This document shows positions 20,102 through 28,766 of a stretch of DNA of 46,369 bases, in pieces. Positions within the stretch are counted from its first letter, which is position 1. Each line of letters starts with the position of its first letter. Origin of the DNA: Deltaproteobacteria bacterium (lineage in GTDB: Bacteria; Desulfobacterota; Desulfarculia; Adiutricales; Adiutricaceae). The position numbers and the translations under genes were made by a program. The notes under the pieces were generated by a model, which ran no database searches, had not been told where the DNA came from, and saw only the letters and a list, made by a program, of their open reading frames with translations. The stretch spans positions 1 to 46,369 of the forward strand of contig JAISEL010000040.1 of NCBI GenBank assembly GCA_031264185.1. Direction: 5' to 3'.

Positions 20102-20680
20102 TTACTGCCGGGAAGGCAGGCGGATAACCTGTTCCATAAACTCATGAACGAGCCGAGACTGATCGTCCGGGCGAATATTTTTCTTAACCAGCTCTTCAGC
20201 TAAAGAACCGGCTAAAGCTCCGGTCTCGGCGGCCAAATTCCGACGGGCCATAACCAGTTCCTGAGCCATAGCCGCCTCGGTCTTCTGGATAATCTGTTCA
20301 GCCGTCTTCTGGGCCTCGGCTATGATCCGGTCTCTTTCCCGGCTGCCGTCCCGCTCATACTGGGCCAGAATGGACTCTTTTTCTGAGGTAAGTTCCGATA
20401 ACTGCCGCCTTAAGACCGCATTCTGTTCTTCCAGGTTTTTCGCCTGAGTCTCCAGATATTCCAAATTCCGGGCAATGCCATCCCGCCGGTTACGGAAAAA
20501 CTCGGCCACCGGCTTACGGAGCAGAAAGAATAAAATCCCGAAAAAGACCGCAAAATTTAAGACCCTGTATAAAAAGTCCCGCCACTGCTCCGGCCTGTAT
20601 CCTTCGCCCTCAGCCAGAGCTGGACCAGCGGAAAGACCTATGATTGTTATTGTCAGAAGAAAGACCGGAAATTTTTTCAA
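20102..20680 (-). CDS. atpF: F0 ATP synthase b subunit with signal-peptide-like N-terminus
   Basis: 192 residues. An N-terminal segment that looks like a cleavable signal peptide (KFPVFLLTITIIGLSAGPALA) precedes the membrane helix (VLNFAVFFGILFFLLRKPVAEFF), and the rest is a long charged coiled coil. This double-hydrophobic start is known for b subunits of several sulphate- and metal-reducing deltaproteobacteria. The start is TTG (20680) with only a weak ribosome-binding site. A better AAGGAGG at about 20734 lies further upstream within a GGAGG/CCTCC hairpin and has no in-frame start. The 0.5 kb upstream of it is a non-coding insertion inside the operon. Confidence 0.92.
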   Translation of the reverse strand: MKKFPVFLLTITIIGLSAGPALAEGEGYRPEQWRDFLYRVLNFAVFFGILFFLLRKPVAEFFRNRRDGIARNLEYLETQAKNLEEQNAVLRRQLSELTSEKESILAQYERDGSRERDRIIAEAQKTAEQIIQKTEAAMAQELVMARRNLAAETGALAGSLAEELVKKNIRPDDQSRLVHEFMEQVIRLPSRQ

Positions 20681-21207
20681 CCGCTCTTCGGCGCAGAAAC
20701 CCCGGCCGAAAGGCCGAGGAGGAAACGCCGCCTCCTTAAGTTTATTTTAAATTAAACCTCAGTATCCGTATCCGTCCGCTCTCTGAATCAGGCAGCAGTA
20801 ATACGAATCCTATAATTCATACCCTAAATATGGGCTGAACTACTGGCCCCAATGGACCTCATTTCCTGGAATGTTTTGCGTCAGCGCAAAGTCACGGCCC
20901 GGCTTAAACCACCATTTGCCAGCCGGCGACCGAAACTTCAAGCTGCCGGAGCTTCAGAAGCACTCAGCCGCAGTTCTAAACCTGCGGAAAACGTAGCAGA
21001 CAGGTTACCGCTGCCTCTGGTCAATCAAGGTCTCTTGCCTGCCCCTGCTTTAGCTGGGGTGATTGAACAGTCTTTCCAAAGCCGGTGAATATTAAGGCCG
21101 AATCGAGCCCCGCCTATTGTAAAATAAAGCAAAAAACCCGAAAAGGGCCAAAAGGCCAAGTGACTAAAAAACTTCCAACAGAAAGTCAGTCTTTTACTAC
21201 AAAGAAA
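20681..21207 (-). other. Non-coding insertion within the atp operon, with an IS200/IS605-like hairpin
   Basis: The two b-type genes are normally adjacent, but here 527 bases separate them. At 21042-21060 CCCCTGC-TTTA-GCTGGGG forms a hairpin with one T-T mismatch, followed by TGATTGA, which resembles IS200/IS605-group ends. A weak hairpin followed by a U run on the minus strand (about 21150-21131) could stop part of the transcript. Near atpF there is a CGGCC-GAAA-GGCCG tetraloop hairpin (about 20703-20716). A 78-codon plus-strand frame (20852-21088) is probably a relic or chance. Confidence 0.4.
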
Positions 21208-21639
21208 CTATAGTTGTCTACCCAGAAGCTGACCGGCCATATCTGAGGCCAGTTTCCGGGCTTCCTGCTCTAAAATCTGCCGGGCTTCAGCCGTTTCCTG
21301 CCTCAGTGTCTGGCGGGCTCCCTCCAGGCGCCGACCTGATTCTTCCTGAGCATTGGCTAAAATAACCCGCTCTCTCTCCTGACCAGCCTCCTTAAGGCTG
21401 TTCATGGTCTGGACGCCTTCCATCAGAATCTCCGAACGGCGGCGAGCTTTTTCGGCTTCTCCGTCTTCCAACTGCTTTTTGGCTACATCTGACAGGTGGC
21501 GGAAACTTTCAAATAAAGATTCCCTCTCCTGAAGAATCTTGCGCAGGGGCTTGTAGAGAAACAAATTCAAAACGAACATCAAAACAAGAAAATTAAGGAT
21601 CTGGACAAATAAGGAGATGTCAAGGGCCACACTGACCAT
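21208..21639 (-). CDS. atpF': F0 ATP synthase b'-type subunit
   Basis: 143 residues. One N-terminal membrane helix (LFVQILNFLVLMFVLNLFLYKPLRK) and a long charged coiled coil (KKQLEDGEAEKARRRSEILMEG and on to the end), typical of the b/b' stator subunits; shorter than atpF and without the extra signal-like segment. It is the first gene of the operon, preceded by a near-consensus promoter. The second stator gene follows only after a 527-base gap. Confidence 0.92.
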   Translation of the reverse strand: MVSVALDISLFVQILNFLVLMFVLNLFLYKPLRKILQERESLFESFRHLSDVAKKQLEDGEAEKARRRSEILMEGVQTMNSLKEAGQERERVILANAQEESGRRLEGARQTLRQETAEARQILEQEARKLASDMAGQLLGRQL

Positions 21640-22234
21640 AACTCACAACCTCTGAAAAACACTCTGACCTAAAAGCTGAAACTTCCCGACCAGAAAAAAC
21701 CAAAAAAAATTTGCTCCCATTGGCCCTTTGGGCCTTTAATCTCATGACTTAATTGACAGAATTATATCTGTTTGTTTGAGGGAGGTCAAGGGAATTTGAG
21801 CGGCTGACCGATTGCTTATTATATATTTATATATTTATAGTTTATAAATGCCTATATTAACTACTTATTACTATATAAATAATTTAGATATTAGAAAATT
21901 TTTCTTGAAATATCTTTAGAAAAATAATCGGCCCTAATCCAAACCGGTCGACCACCCCCTTACCCGGACTGACGCGTTAATAAGACTTGTTAAATTCTCT
22001 GAAATCAGTATAATGAATTTTATTAAATGCGATGAACTAAAAACAGACCTCTCTAGTTTATATATTTTCTGACTAACAATATAATTTTTTATCTAATTAT
22101 CCCAAAAAGCGGCTCCGGCTAAGGTTACGAACCATATGACTCTGAAGCTCAGGCTTTTTTTCAGTCTCCTTTTTTGCTAAAATCTATTAAAATCGCAGTC
22201 CGGAAGCTCTTTAAGGCTATAAGCACCGAATACT
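21640..22234. other. Divergent intergenic region between the atp operon and folK
   Basis: It contains the atp promoter (21761-21789), a GGCCC...GGGCC palindrome in the atp leader (21722-21733), and an extremely AT-rich centre (21820-22090). No gene is seen. Confidence 0.5.
21761..21789 (-). promoter_or_regulatory. Promoter of the atp operon
   Basis: On the minus strand TTGACC (21789-21784), a 17-base spacer and TATAAT (21766-21761). It faces atpF' with a leader of about 115 bases. Confidence 0.7.
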
Positions 22235-22732
22235 ATGAAGAATATGGCAGCCGTGGCCTTTGGGGCCAATTTGGAAGATCCACCGGAGCAACTCAGAAAA
22301 GCCAGGGAATTTCTGGCCTCAATTCCGGGTTTTGAGCAGACTAAGGCTTCCGGCATCTATCTGACCGAACCGGTCGGCGGACCTTCTGGCCAAAACTGGT
22401 ACCATAATCAAGCGGTTTTATATCAGACGACTCTGGGACCTTTAGATCTTCTGGCTTTTTTGATGGATGTGGAAAAAAGGCTGGGCAGGATCCGGGAAGT
22501 GCGCTGGGGACCGCGAGTAATAGATCTTGATCTCTTGTTCCTGGACCAGGAAATTATGGAAGTTCCTGAACTGAGCCTGCCCCATCCACGGCTTGCGGAG
22601 AGGGCCTTTGTTCTGGAACCGTTAAATGAAATCGCCCCTAACTGGGTCCACCCTGTTACTAAACTGACGGTTTCTCAAATGCTGGCTAAACTGCTCCCCG
22701 GGCCGTCCATAAGACGCTTAACCGTACAGTAA
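22235..22732 (+). CDS. folK: 2-amino-4-hydroxy-6-hydroxymethyldihydropteridine diphosphokinase
   Basis: 165 residues, usual size. It transfers pyrophosphate from ATP to the pterin in folate synthesis. The hallmark RWGPRVIDLDLLFL (metal-binding Asp pair) and SLPHPRLAERAFVLEPLNEIAP are intact, as is the N-terminal AFGANLEDPPEQL (the usual GSN reads GAN). The ATG at 22244 is an alternative start three codons in. It heads a tight operon with the next four genes. Confidence 0.95.
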   Translation: MKNMAAVAFGANLEDPPEQLRKAREFLASIPGFEQTKASGIYLTEPVGGPSGQNWYHNQAVLYQTTLGPLDLLAFLMDVEKRLGRIREVRWGPRVIDLDLLFLDQEIMEVPELSLPHPRLAERAFVLEPLNEIAPNWVHPVTKLTVSQMLAKLLPGPSIRRLTVQ

Positions 22733-22765
22733 ATCACCCTAGGGTCAGATTTTCTTGGATTATCT

Positions 22766-23020
22766 ATGGCCATAATTCTACGAATCATTTTATTTTTTGT
22801 TCTTTTTTATCTTATAATTTGGGTCGGCCGGGATCTGTTCCGGCCAAAAGTCCAGCCGCATAACTCTGATGATACCAGGGAACTGGTCCGGGATGCCCTG
22901 TCCGGAGTCTATTTCGCCAAAGACAAGGCCTTCACTCTGACCACCGATGGCCAGACCCTATATTTTCTTTCCCAGGCTAACAGGGATACCTGGCTGGCAA
23001 AAAGGTCTCAGCTTCAATGA
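22766..23020 (+). CDS. Small membrane-anchored protein with a cysteine-less YHS/TRASH-like region
   Basis: 84 residues: one N-terminal membrane helix (AIILRIILFFVLFYLIIWVG), a short linker and a compact C-terminal part LVRDALSGVYFAKDKAF...LYFLSQANRDTWLAK. This follows the pattern of small proteins with a metal-binding 'D-x-x-C-G-x-Y-x-x-x-x-x-A...Y-F-C-S-x-x-C' region (PP0621-type), but every cysteine position is occupied by another residue, so metal binding is unlikely. It lies 33 bases after folK and overlaps the next gene by four bases (ATGA). Function unknown. Confidence 0.75.
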   Translation: MAIILRIILFFVLFYLIIWVGRDLFRPKVQPHNSDDTRELVRDALSGVYFAKDKAFTLTTDGQTLYFLSQANRDTWLAKRSQLQ

Positions 23021-24105
23021 TATCCAGGATAATTCCGGCTGTTTTAGCCCCTGGGCTGTTTCTGGGTCTTATTTTAATCCTGGGCGGAGATATAAGAGCC
23101 CAGCTATTAGATTTTTCCCCCTCGGAACAGGTTGATTTGACCAATAGAGATGACAGCCCGTCCCCCAGTCCGGGTCCGAAAAATGGACCCGCTAAAGGGC
23201 CGGATAACCGATCAACGGGAACCGCCGAACCTCTGCCTTACTGGATCACTAACCGCCTGGCTAAAACCGCGCCTGGCCCGCCTGAGATAATAAGCCCTGA
23301 GCAGCCTTACTGGCAGCCGGATAATCCCCCAGTTCCGAATTCCGACGCCTCTGGCAATGAGGAAACCAGGACAGCCTCTTTTTTCGCTCCCCCTCCGCCG
23401 CCCCCTCCCAAACCGTCGGCTCCTCCAAAAGCGCCTAAGGTTCAAGAAGTCAAAGCCGGCCGCAGTACAGTACCCGGAGTTCTAATCAAGGAGTTTTCCT
23501 TTTATAAGTTCACTGACGAAAAAGGCGTGACTTACATGACCGACGCTCCGGTCGATCCCCGGTACCGTCTCTTTACGGTTCAGATAACCATATCCAGAGG
23601 GTCTGCCCCTTACCGGCGTTTAAATGTTGATAAATTAAAGCCTTTTATTTTAAAGGCTGCCAAAACATATAAAGTTAATCCGATTCTGATTACGGCAATC
23701 ATTAAAGCCGAATCGGCCTTTGATCCCAAAGCCGTATCCTGGGCCGGAGCCCGGGGGTTGATGCAGCTCATGCCCAAAACAGCCGCATTAGTGGGCATTA
23801 AAGACAGTTTTGACCCAGAGCAGAACATCATGGGCGGCACAAAATATATCCGGATGATGCTGGACCGTTTCAAAGGCAATCTGACTCTGGCTGTGGCTGC
23901 CTATAATTCCGGACCCGAACGGGTAGCTAAGAACATGGCGATCCCCAATATTTCGGAAACGAGAAACTACGTTCGAACTGTTCTGAAAAACCAGGAACTT
24001 TTCCAGACTGTATTTACCGCCGAAGAGCTTCTGTCCATTCAGTCTCCTGCCCCTATTAAGGCCCTGACCCCAATTTCTCTGACCACTGACGGACTAAAAA
24101 AGTGA
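23017..24105 (+). CDS. Exported lytic transglycosylase (SLT domain)
   Basis: 362 residues. Signal peptide (residues 1-28, ending GGDIRA), then a long Pro-rich, disordered linker (about 40-150, including seven consecutive prolines), a short strand-rich segment with FYKFTDEKGVTYMTDAP that resembles the DUF4124 module, and the SLT domain from about 205. The catalytic Glu is in ILITAIIKAESAFDPKAVS, followed by the conserved GARGLMQLMPKTA and LAVAAYNSGPERV. It cleaves the glycan strand of peptidoglycan with formation of the 1,6-anhydro end. The ATG overlaps the stop of the previous gene, and its own stop overlaps the pgsA start. Confidence 0.93.
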   Translation: MISRIIPAVLAPGLFLGLILILGGDIRAQLLDFSPSEQVDLTNRDDSPSPSPGPKNGPAKGPDNRSTGTAEPLPYWITNRLAKTAPGPPEIISPEQPYWQPDNPPVPNSDASGNEETRTASFFAPPPPPPPKPSAPPKAPKVQEVKAGRSTVPGVLIKEFSFYKFTDEKGVTYMTDAPVDPRYRLFTVQITISRGSAPYRRLNVDKLKPFILKAAKTYKVNPILITAIIKAESAFDPKAVSWAGARGLMQLMPKTAALVGIKDSFDPEQNIMGGTKYIRMMLDRFKGNLTLAVAAYNSGPERVAKNMAIPNISETRNYVRTVLKNQELFQTVFTAEELLSIQSPAPIKALTPISLTTDGLKK

Positions 24106-24713
24106 AACTCTGCTTAAGAAACATCATAACCTGGCCGGCTCTGCCCAATGTCATTACCCTGACCCGGCTTCTGGCTATTCCGATCATAACTGTCGCATTA
24201 AGTGTATGCGGCCATGATCCGAGCCAGTACCTTAATGCCTTTGTGGCTCTTGTCTATCTGGTGGCGGCTTTAAGCGATCTTTTAGACGGTCATCTGGCCA
24301 GGGCTTACGGCCATGAAAGTAATCTCGGCCGTTTTTTAGATCCTTTGGCTGATAAGCTTTTGGTGTCCTCAGCTTTAATTATGCTCATCCCTTTAAACCG
24401 TCTTCCCGCCTGGGTAGCTTTTCTTATTGTCGCCCGGGAAATAGCCGTAACCGGTCTAAGGGCCATTGCGGTGGAAAAAAATCTGGTTATAGCCGCTTCG
24501 GCCCAGGGCAAACAGAAAACCCTGGCCCAGAATATCGCCCTCTTTTGCCTTCTGTGGAGCGGGGAACTCATCTGGACCGACACTATGACCGTCGGGACGG
24601 TCATGCTCTATGTGGCTCTGGCCATTACCTACTGGTCAGGTTTTTTGTATTTCCGGGACTTTTTCCGGGCTGCCAAAGCAGAGGGCAGCAGTCCGGCCGG
24701 AATCGGAACCTGA
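24102..24713 (+). CDS. pgsA: CDP-diacylglycerol--glycerol-3-phosphate 3-phosphatidyltransferase
   Basis: 203 residues, normal length. The CDP-alcohol phosphatidyltransferase signature D-x2-D-G-x2-A-R-x8-G-x3-D-x3-D is seen in DLLDGHLARAYGHESNLGRFLDPLADK. NVITLTRLLAIPIITVAL is the typical first helix. It makes phosphatidylglycerol phosphate in the inner membrane. Translation probably starts at GTG 24102, overlapping the stop of the upstream gene (GTGA), which suggests translational coupling. Confidence 0.94.
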   Translation: MKLCLRNIITWPALPNVITLTRLLAIPIITVALSVCGHDPSQYLNAFVALVYLVAALSDLLDGHLARAYGHESNLGRFLDPLADKLLVSSALIMLIPLNRLPAWVAFLIVAREIAVTGLRAIAVEKNLVIAASAQGKQKTLAQNIALFCLLWSGELIWTDTMTVGTVMLYVALAITYWSGFLYFRDFFRAAKAEGSSPAGIGT

Positions 24714-24731
24714 AAAATTTTTGGAGCAGTG

Positions 24732-25952
24732 ATGGCCAAAATCAGCAAAATCTATATATTAGCCCTGACCGTTATGTTTTCAGGTCTTCTGGTTTTCTCA
24801 GCTTTCTTAGGAGCGGATGAGCAAACATCCGGATCCAGGGTCCGGGATCTGGTCGGTTTCGACCGCCTTTCCGATCAGGTCAGCACTCTGACCGGCCAGG
24901 CCATCTCCCCGGCTCTGGTCATGTTCGGGACTGGTGTTTACCACCGAATTACCAAGAATGAAGATGACTACAGTCCCTGGTTTGCCTCGCCGATTTTTTT
25001 GACCGTAGTCGGCATAATATTAGCAATATTTTTGGTCAAAGATTTTGTGCCATCCTCGGCTGTCCAAAAACCCCTAGCCGCAGTTGAGGAATCAATGATG
25101 GCTCTCTGGGGTCTTCTGGGTTTAATAGCTTCTGTCCCCTTTCTGTGGAATAAAGTCGGTCCGGCTCTGGAAAGTCTGGGCAGTCTAATTTTCCCGTTGG
25201 TCGCCTCAACTGCTCTGGCCGCAGATATCCCTGATTTAGCGGCCAATACTGAGGGCGGTATTTTGGCCACAACAGCCGGAGCTTTAATTTACATTGTTGT
25301 CTGGTGTGTATCCAATACGATTAATATATTATGTCTGCTGGCTCCGGCTCTGGCGGCTCCGCTGCTCAAAGGTTTCCGGCTCGTTCTTTTGGGAGGCCTG
25401 CTGGGCTTAAACGCTATTCATCCGGTCTTAGGCCTCATCGGGGCCGTAATTATTATCATCTTTAGCCTAATTGTTTTCCGCTGGTCATTTAAGCTGACCG
25501 TCTGGGGCCTTTTGTTTTCTTTTGATCTGATATTCCGGCGCTGGAGGCGTAAACCGGTTCAGGGGCTCATCCCGGCTTTTGCAGGACCTCTGGCTAAAAA
25601 AAATCTGAAGATCCCCAAAAGAAGCGCAGGCTATCTCCTGTATGAAAACGGGACTTTACTCTTCCGTTACCGGCCCTTTTTAATATTCAAAAAGCAGGTC
25701 CAAGTACCTGGGCCTTATTTTCTGGGTGAAGGTCTTTTGTGGCCTGTTCTGGCTGTATATTCTGAAAAAGAAAAATCTAAAGCCGTCTTTGCTTTCCGGC
25801 TGGCCCATAAAACCCATGAACGTTTTTTATGTGAAACTTTAGGGGCCGAAAAAGTCATTGACCACGGCTTTCGCCATAAATACGTCCGGGCCAGGGACTG
25901 GATTAAAGGTCTTTTCCGAGGTCAGGAAAGTCCCCTGGACCAAATAAATTAA
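24732..25952 (+). CDS. Polytopic inner-membrane protein, unknown function
   Basis: 406 residues from the ATG at 24732, which has GGAG five bases upstream (GTG 24729 is too close to it). A first hydrophobic segment looks like a signal anchor. A short soluble part follows (about 35-80), then about six membrane segments between residues 85 and 275, and a basic soluble C-terminal domain of about 125 residues (from KRSAGYLLYENGTLLF, with GLLWPVLAVYSEKEKSKAVFAF). No family is recognised. It is the last gene of the folK-pgsA operon; envelope and phospholipid neighbours hint at an envelope role, which is inference. Confidence 0.75.
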   Translation: MAKISKIYILALTVMFSGLLVFSAFLGADEQTSGSRVRDLVGFDRLSDQVSTLTGQAISPALVMFGTGVYHRITKNEDDYSPWFASPIFLTVVGIILAIFLVKDFVPSSAVQKPLAAVEESMMALWGLLGLIASVPFLWNKVGPALESLGSLIFPLVASTALAADIPDLAANTEGGILATTAGALIYIVVWCVSNTINILCLLAPALAAPLLKGFRLVLLGGLLGLNAIHPVLGLIGAVIIIIFSLIVFRWSFKLTVWGLLFSFDLIFRRWRRKPVQGLIPAFAGPLAKKNLKIPKRSAGYLLYENGTLLFRYRPFLIFKKQVQVPGPYFLGEGLLWPVLAVYSEKEKSKAVFAFRLAHKTHERFLCETLGAEKVIDHGFRHKYVRARDWIKGLFRGQESPLDQIN

Positions 25953-26123
25953 AACTAATTGCTCCTGGATAAAACCCTGACTTTAAGGCCAATCGGTTGC
26001 CTGTGGCTTCAAAAAATCACTAAGGCCATATAATTCTTAGTTGTAATATTTTTACCTTCCTTCTTTCGAGGAGCTTATCAAGTCAATTTAATGTTGGGAT
26101 TTTGAAAAGCAGCAGCGAACATG
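25953..26123. other. Short gap before the first family 2 MITE
   Basis: Nothing recognised; no terminator with a clear U run is visible after the preceding gene. Confidence 0.4.
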
Positions 26124-26232
26124 GACGGCCTCGCAAAAACCCATTTTGCAGAAAATTATATTTATAACTAATTGATATCATTATATTTTTTAAACTCGAC
26201 TCATGAAAACAGGTGGTATTTGCGAAGCCATC
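26124..26232 (+). mobile_element. MITE family 2, copy 1 (109 bp)
   Basis: Starts GACGGCCTCGCAAAAACC and ends with the inverted counterpart GGTGGTATTTGCGAAGCCATC in shortened form, a terminal repeat of about 18 bases. The centre contains TATAACTAATTGATATCATT, shared exactly with copy 2. No coding capacity. Confidence 0.8.
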
Positions 26233-26865
26233 AGCATAGACTAAAAATCTAAATTAGACATAAATATAATTTTAAACTGTAAATATTAATATTAAATATA
26301 TTTAATCATAAAATAGATACTAAAAAGCGATAAATACAAATAAAAAATTTATTATTTTATTTATTATTGCTCTATTAATATTTTTTATGCCTATAGAAAT
26401 AATACTACTTCTAAAGATGATTATGATAAATATTATTATGATTTAAAATTTTTTCATATAAATTATATTAGTTAAAATATATATTTAATAAAGACTGATA
26501 TAATAGTATTAATCTAATTAATTTTAATAATATTATACAAATATTGCTACATTATAATATTATTGATTATAACATAATAAATAATATTTGTAAAGCCAAT
26601 AAACTACTATTTAAACGTTTTTATTATTTGTATTAAAAATTTCAACTATGTAGTTATATACATTATAAACCATATATTTATAATGATTTAATTTTTTATT
26701 GCTCTCAAGATTAAATAGATTTAATTAAATCAAATAATATATCAAGTTTTAAATAAATTAAAATAGATAATATTAACTAAAAAATATATATTTAACGATT
26801 AAATAGCACTTAAATTGTTGAATTAACATAGATTTAACTCCAATACAGGATAAAGACCATCGGCT
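26233..26865. other. Extremely AT-rich block bounded by inverted MITE copies
   Basis: About 630 bases of almost pure A/T with stops in all frames. No gene, no transfer RNA and no clear origin-type repeats seen. It is flanked by MITE family 2 copies in opposite orientation. Confidence 0.55.
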
Positions 26866-26976
26866 GATGCCTTCGCAAAAACTCCCTGTTTTCAGAAGTT
26901 GAGCTAGAAAATGTAATGATATCAATTAGTTATAAATCTAATTTTCTAAAAATGGGCTTTTTGCGACGAGGCCGTC
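26866..26976 (-). mobile_element. MITE family 2, copy 2 (111 bp), inverted
   Basis: Its reverse complement aligns over its whole length with copy 1: GACGGCCTCG at one end, the identical 20-base core TATAACTAATTGATATCATT, then GCTCAACTTCTGAAAACAGG and TTTTTGCGAAGGCATC at the other. Confidence 0.8.
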
Positions 26977-28180
26977 AAGCCTAGGAACTCCAGCTAAAAC
27001 AGCTCTTTTAAGGGCTTTTATCTTATTTTAGGCCGTAAGCAGCAATTGGATGGTTATGGTCCGGCCCAAGACCGCATCTGTGTTACGGCCAACCTGTTTT
27101 TTCCTGCCGGAGAAGAAATAAAGACTGTCGTAGGCACCATAAAAAATCTTGTAATCTTGTTGTGTTCTTCCCCAGCCTTGTGTATACCTTCTGTTGGTCC
27201 CAATTTGACATTGGTAATTCGGGCGCTTCACCACCGCAAACGCGAATGATAATTGGGTGGCGGCTTGTCCGCCCCTCTTTCTTTTCAAAAGCCAGATGGA
27301 CAAGAAGCTTAACTTTTTCTCAGTTGAGACATAAACTTCATAGCGCATTTAAGGAAATTTTGCGGACGTGTGCCAATGGTCGACTATTCTGCACTCGGCA
27401 CCCATGATAAGTTCCTGTGCGGCATTGTTCTGTCTGTGAGCTGGCGCGATTACTTTGCGCCCATCTCGTCTTTCAAAACCCCGCAGCGCACCAACATCAA
27501 AGACAGCTGGGGAAGACCGATCAGTAGCATACGCTTTTCGTTTATGATTCCCGTACCTCAAGGAGTGCTGTCCGTCAAACGCATTGCCAATGAGCCGAAC
27601 AAACCATACAGAACTTTGCTCAATATGGAACTGCGGTATTGCCGCAGACAAAAGGACTCTATTTGCAGCAAAGCGAATTTTGCATACCATGCGGCAACCG
27701 TCAAAAAAGACGAGTTGATAGTCAGAAACTGCTGCGATTTCAAAGCGCTTGAAAGCGCCAGTGCCGAGTACGCAGAACAACGGCTCACGTAACAAACAGG
27801 CGGCGAGCAGGGGACTCTGACTGCCAACCGGATGTAAGCGCAAGCCTACACCATCGCGAGAACCGCACCACACCACAAGGAGCGATTGGGAGTCCTACTC
27901 AAAATCGAAATAATCCAAACTAATCTGGTTGATGGCAAGCTCTCACCTGCCACTTCCGCACCGCTTTTACCGACTTTCGGACTCCCCCGCCTGAAACTGC
28001 TGACATAAAGTAACGTTAAACTTTAAAGAGTTTATCGGGATAATAAATTGTATTCATAATTGGACGTGCTAATATAAAATCAATTTTTTACTCTATAATT
28101 AATTTTAATTATATTTTAATAGTGCCTATTAATGTAAATAACGATAATGCTCTCATCCGTTATGCGTCAAATCACTTTTT
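26977..28180. other. 1.2 kb segment between MITEs, coding origin unclear
   Basis: 27030-28000 is clearly richer in GC than its AT-rich surroundings and has overlapping open frames on both strands: 27349-27876 minus (175 codons), 27028-27348 minus (106) and 27370-27792 plus (140). None has a convincing ribosome-binding site or a family I recognise, and the two long opposite frames cannot both be real. It may be a decayed gene or mobile element. 28020-28180 is again AT-rich. Confidence 0.3.
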
Positions 28181-28199
28181 ATTATCCCGACTATTTTCT

Positions 28200-28620
28200 T
28201 ATAATACTTTTACCAGAAGGACTCTAAAAAAAATCAAAATAACACCGCCTGACGTACCATTCGGCATCAGACGACGGTTCGCTAAACACACACAGACCTT
28301 CAGGTCCGGCTTAACAACTACTCGAAAAGCTTAAGCGGGATAAACACCTATTCGGTTCCCCAATCAGTAATCATTAGTCATCGACATGGAGAGAATTCGG
28401 CTATGAGCCCCGTCCGCCAGTACCCCTTCGGGTTAGCCCACAACCACGCTGCTGCCAGTGTATTCCAGGTTTTAGCCGATTCATTTTTCTGGTCTTCACT
28501 CTCTTCAACTGCTTCCAGATGCATTTCCGGATTTTCGCCCGGACTCTACCGTCCAGTTTCTTGAGCCTGGTATCTACTTTTATAAAGTCAGCCCAGGCGG
28601 ACGGTCTCCTTCAATCGACA
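28200..28620 (-). pseudogene. Remnant of a group II intron: maturase C-terminus and 3' intron end
   Basis: On the minus strand 28574-28480 reads KVDTRLKKLDGRVRAKIRKC then IWKQLKRVKTRKMNRLKPGI, the maturase (GIIM) domain of group II intron reverse transcriptases. A frameshift leads to AWLWANPKGYWRT, and another to SMTNDY, both standard parts of the same domain. Immediately downstream (about 28300-28245) GAACCGTCGTCTG...CAGGCGGTG and the reading ANRRLMPNGTSGGV match the hairpin region typical of the 3' end of such introns. The reverse transcriptase domain and the 5' half of the intron are absent; the break is near the MITE at 28667-28766. Confidence 0.75.
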
Positions 28621-28666
28621 ACATTTAGATTTGACTTAGGGTCAAAAACAGAATACTTATAATTTT

Positions 28667-28766
28667 GACGTCCTCGCAAAAAGTCCTTTTTTAGAAAAAT
28701 GCATTTATAACTATATTACCTTTTTTTAATTCGACGTCCAGAAAAAGGGTTTTTTGCGAGGGCATC
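28667..28766 (+). mobile_element. MITE family 2, copy 3 (100 bp) with target duplication
   Basis: GACGTCCTCGCAAAAAGTCC at the left and, read inward from the right, GATGCCCTCGCAAAAAACCC. A shortened form of the central core (ATTTATAACTATATTACC) is present. It is flanked by AATTTT on both sides (28661-28666 and 28767-28772), a likely 6-base target-site duplication that fixes the element boundaries. Confidence 0.82.

Noticed and set aside
20852-21088. 78-codon plus-strand frame in the atp gap as a TnpB C-terminal end
   Set aside because: The neighbouring hairpin resembles IS200/IS605 ends, but the residues show no zinc-ribbon cysteines or other TnpB motif, so I kept only the hairpin observation.
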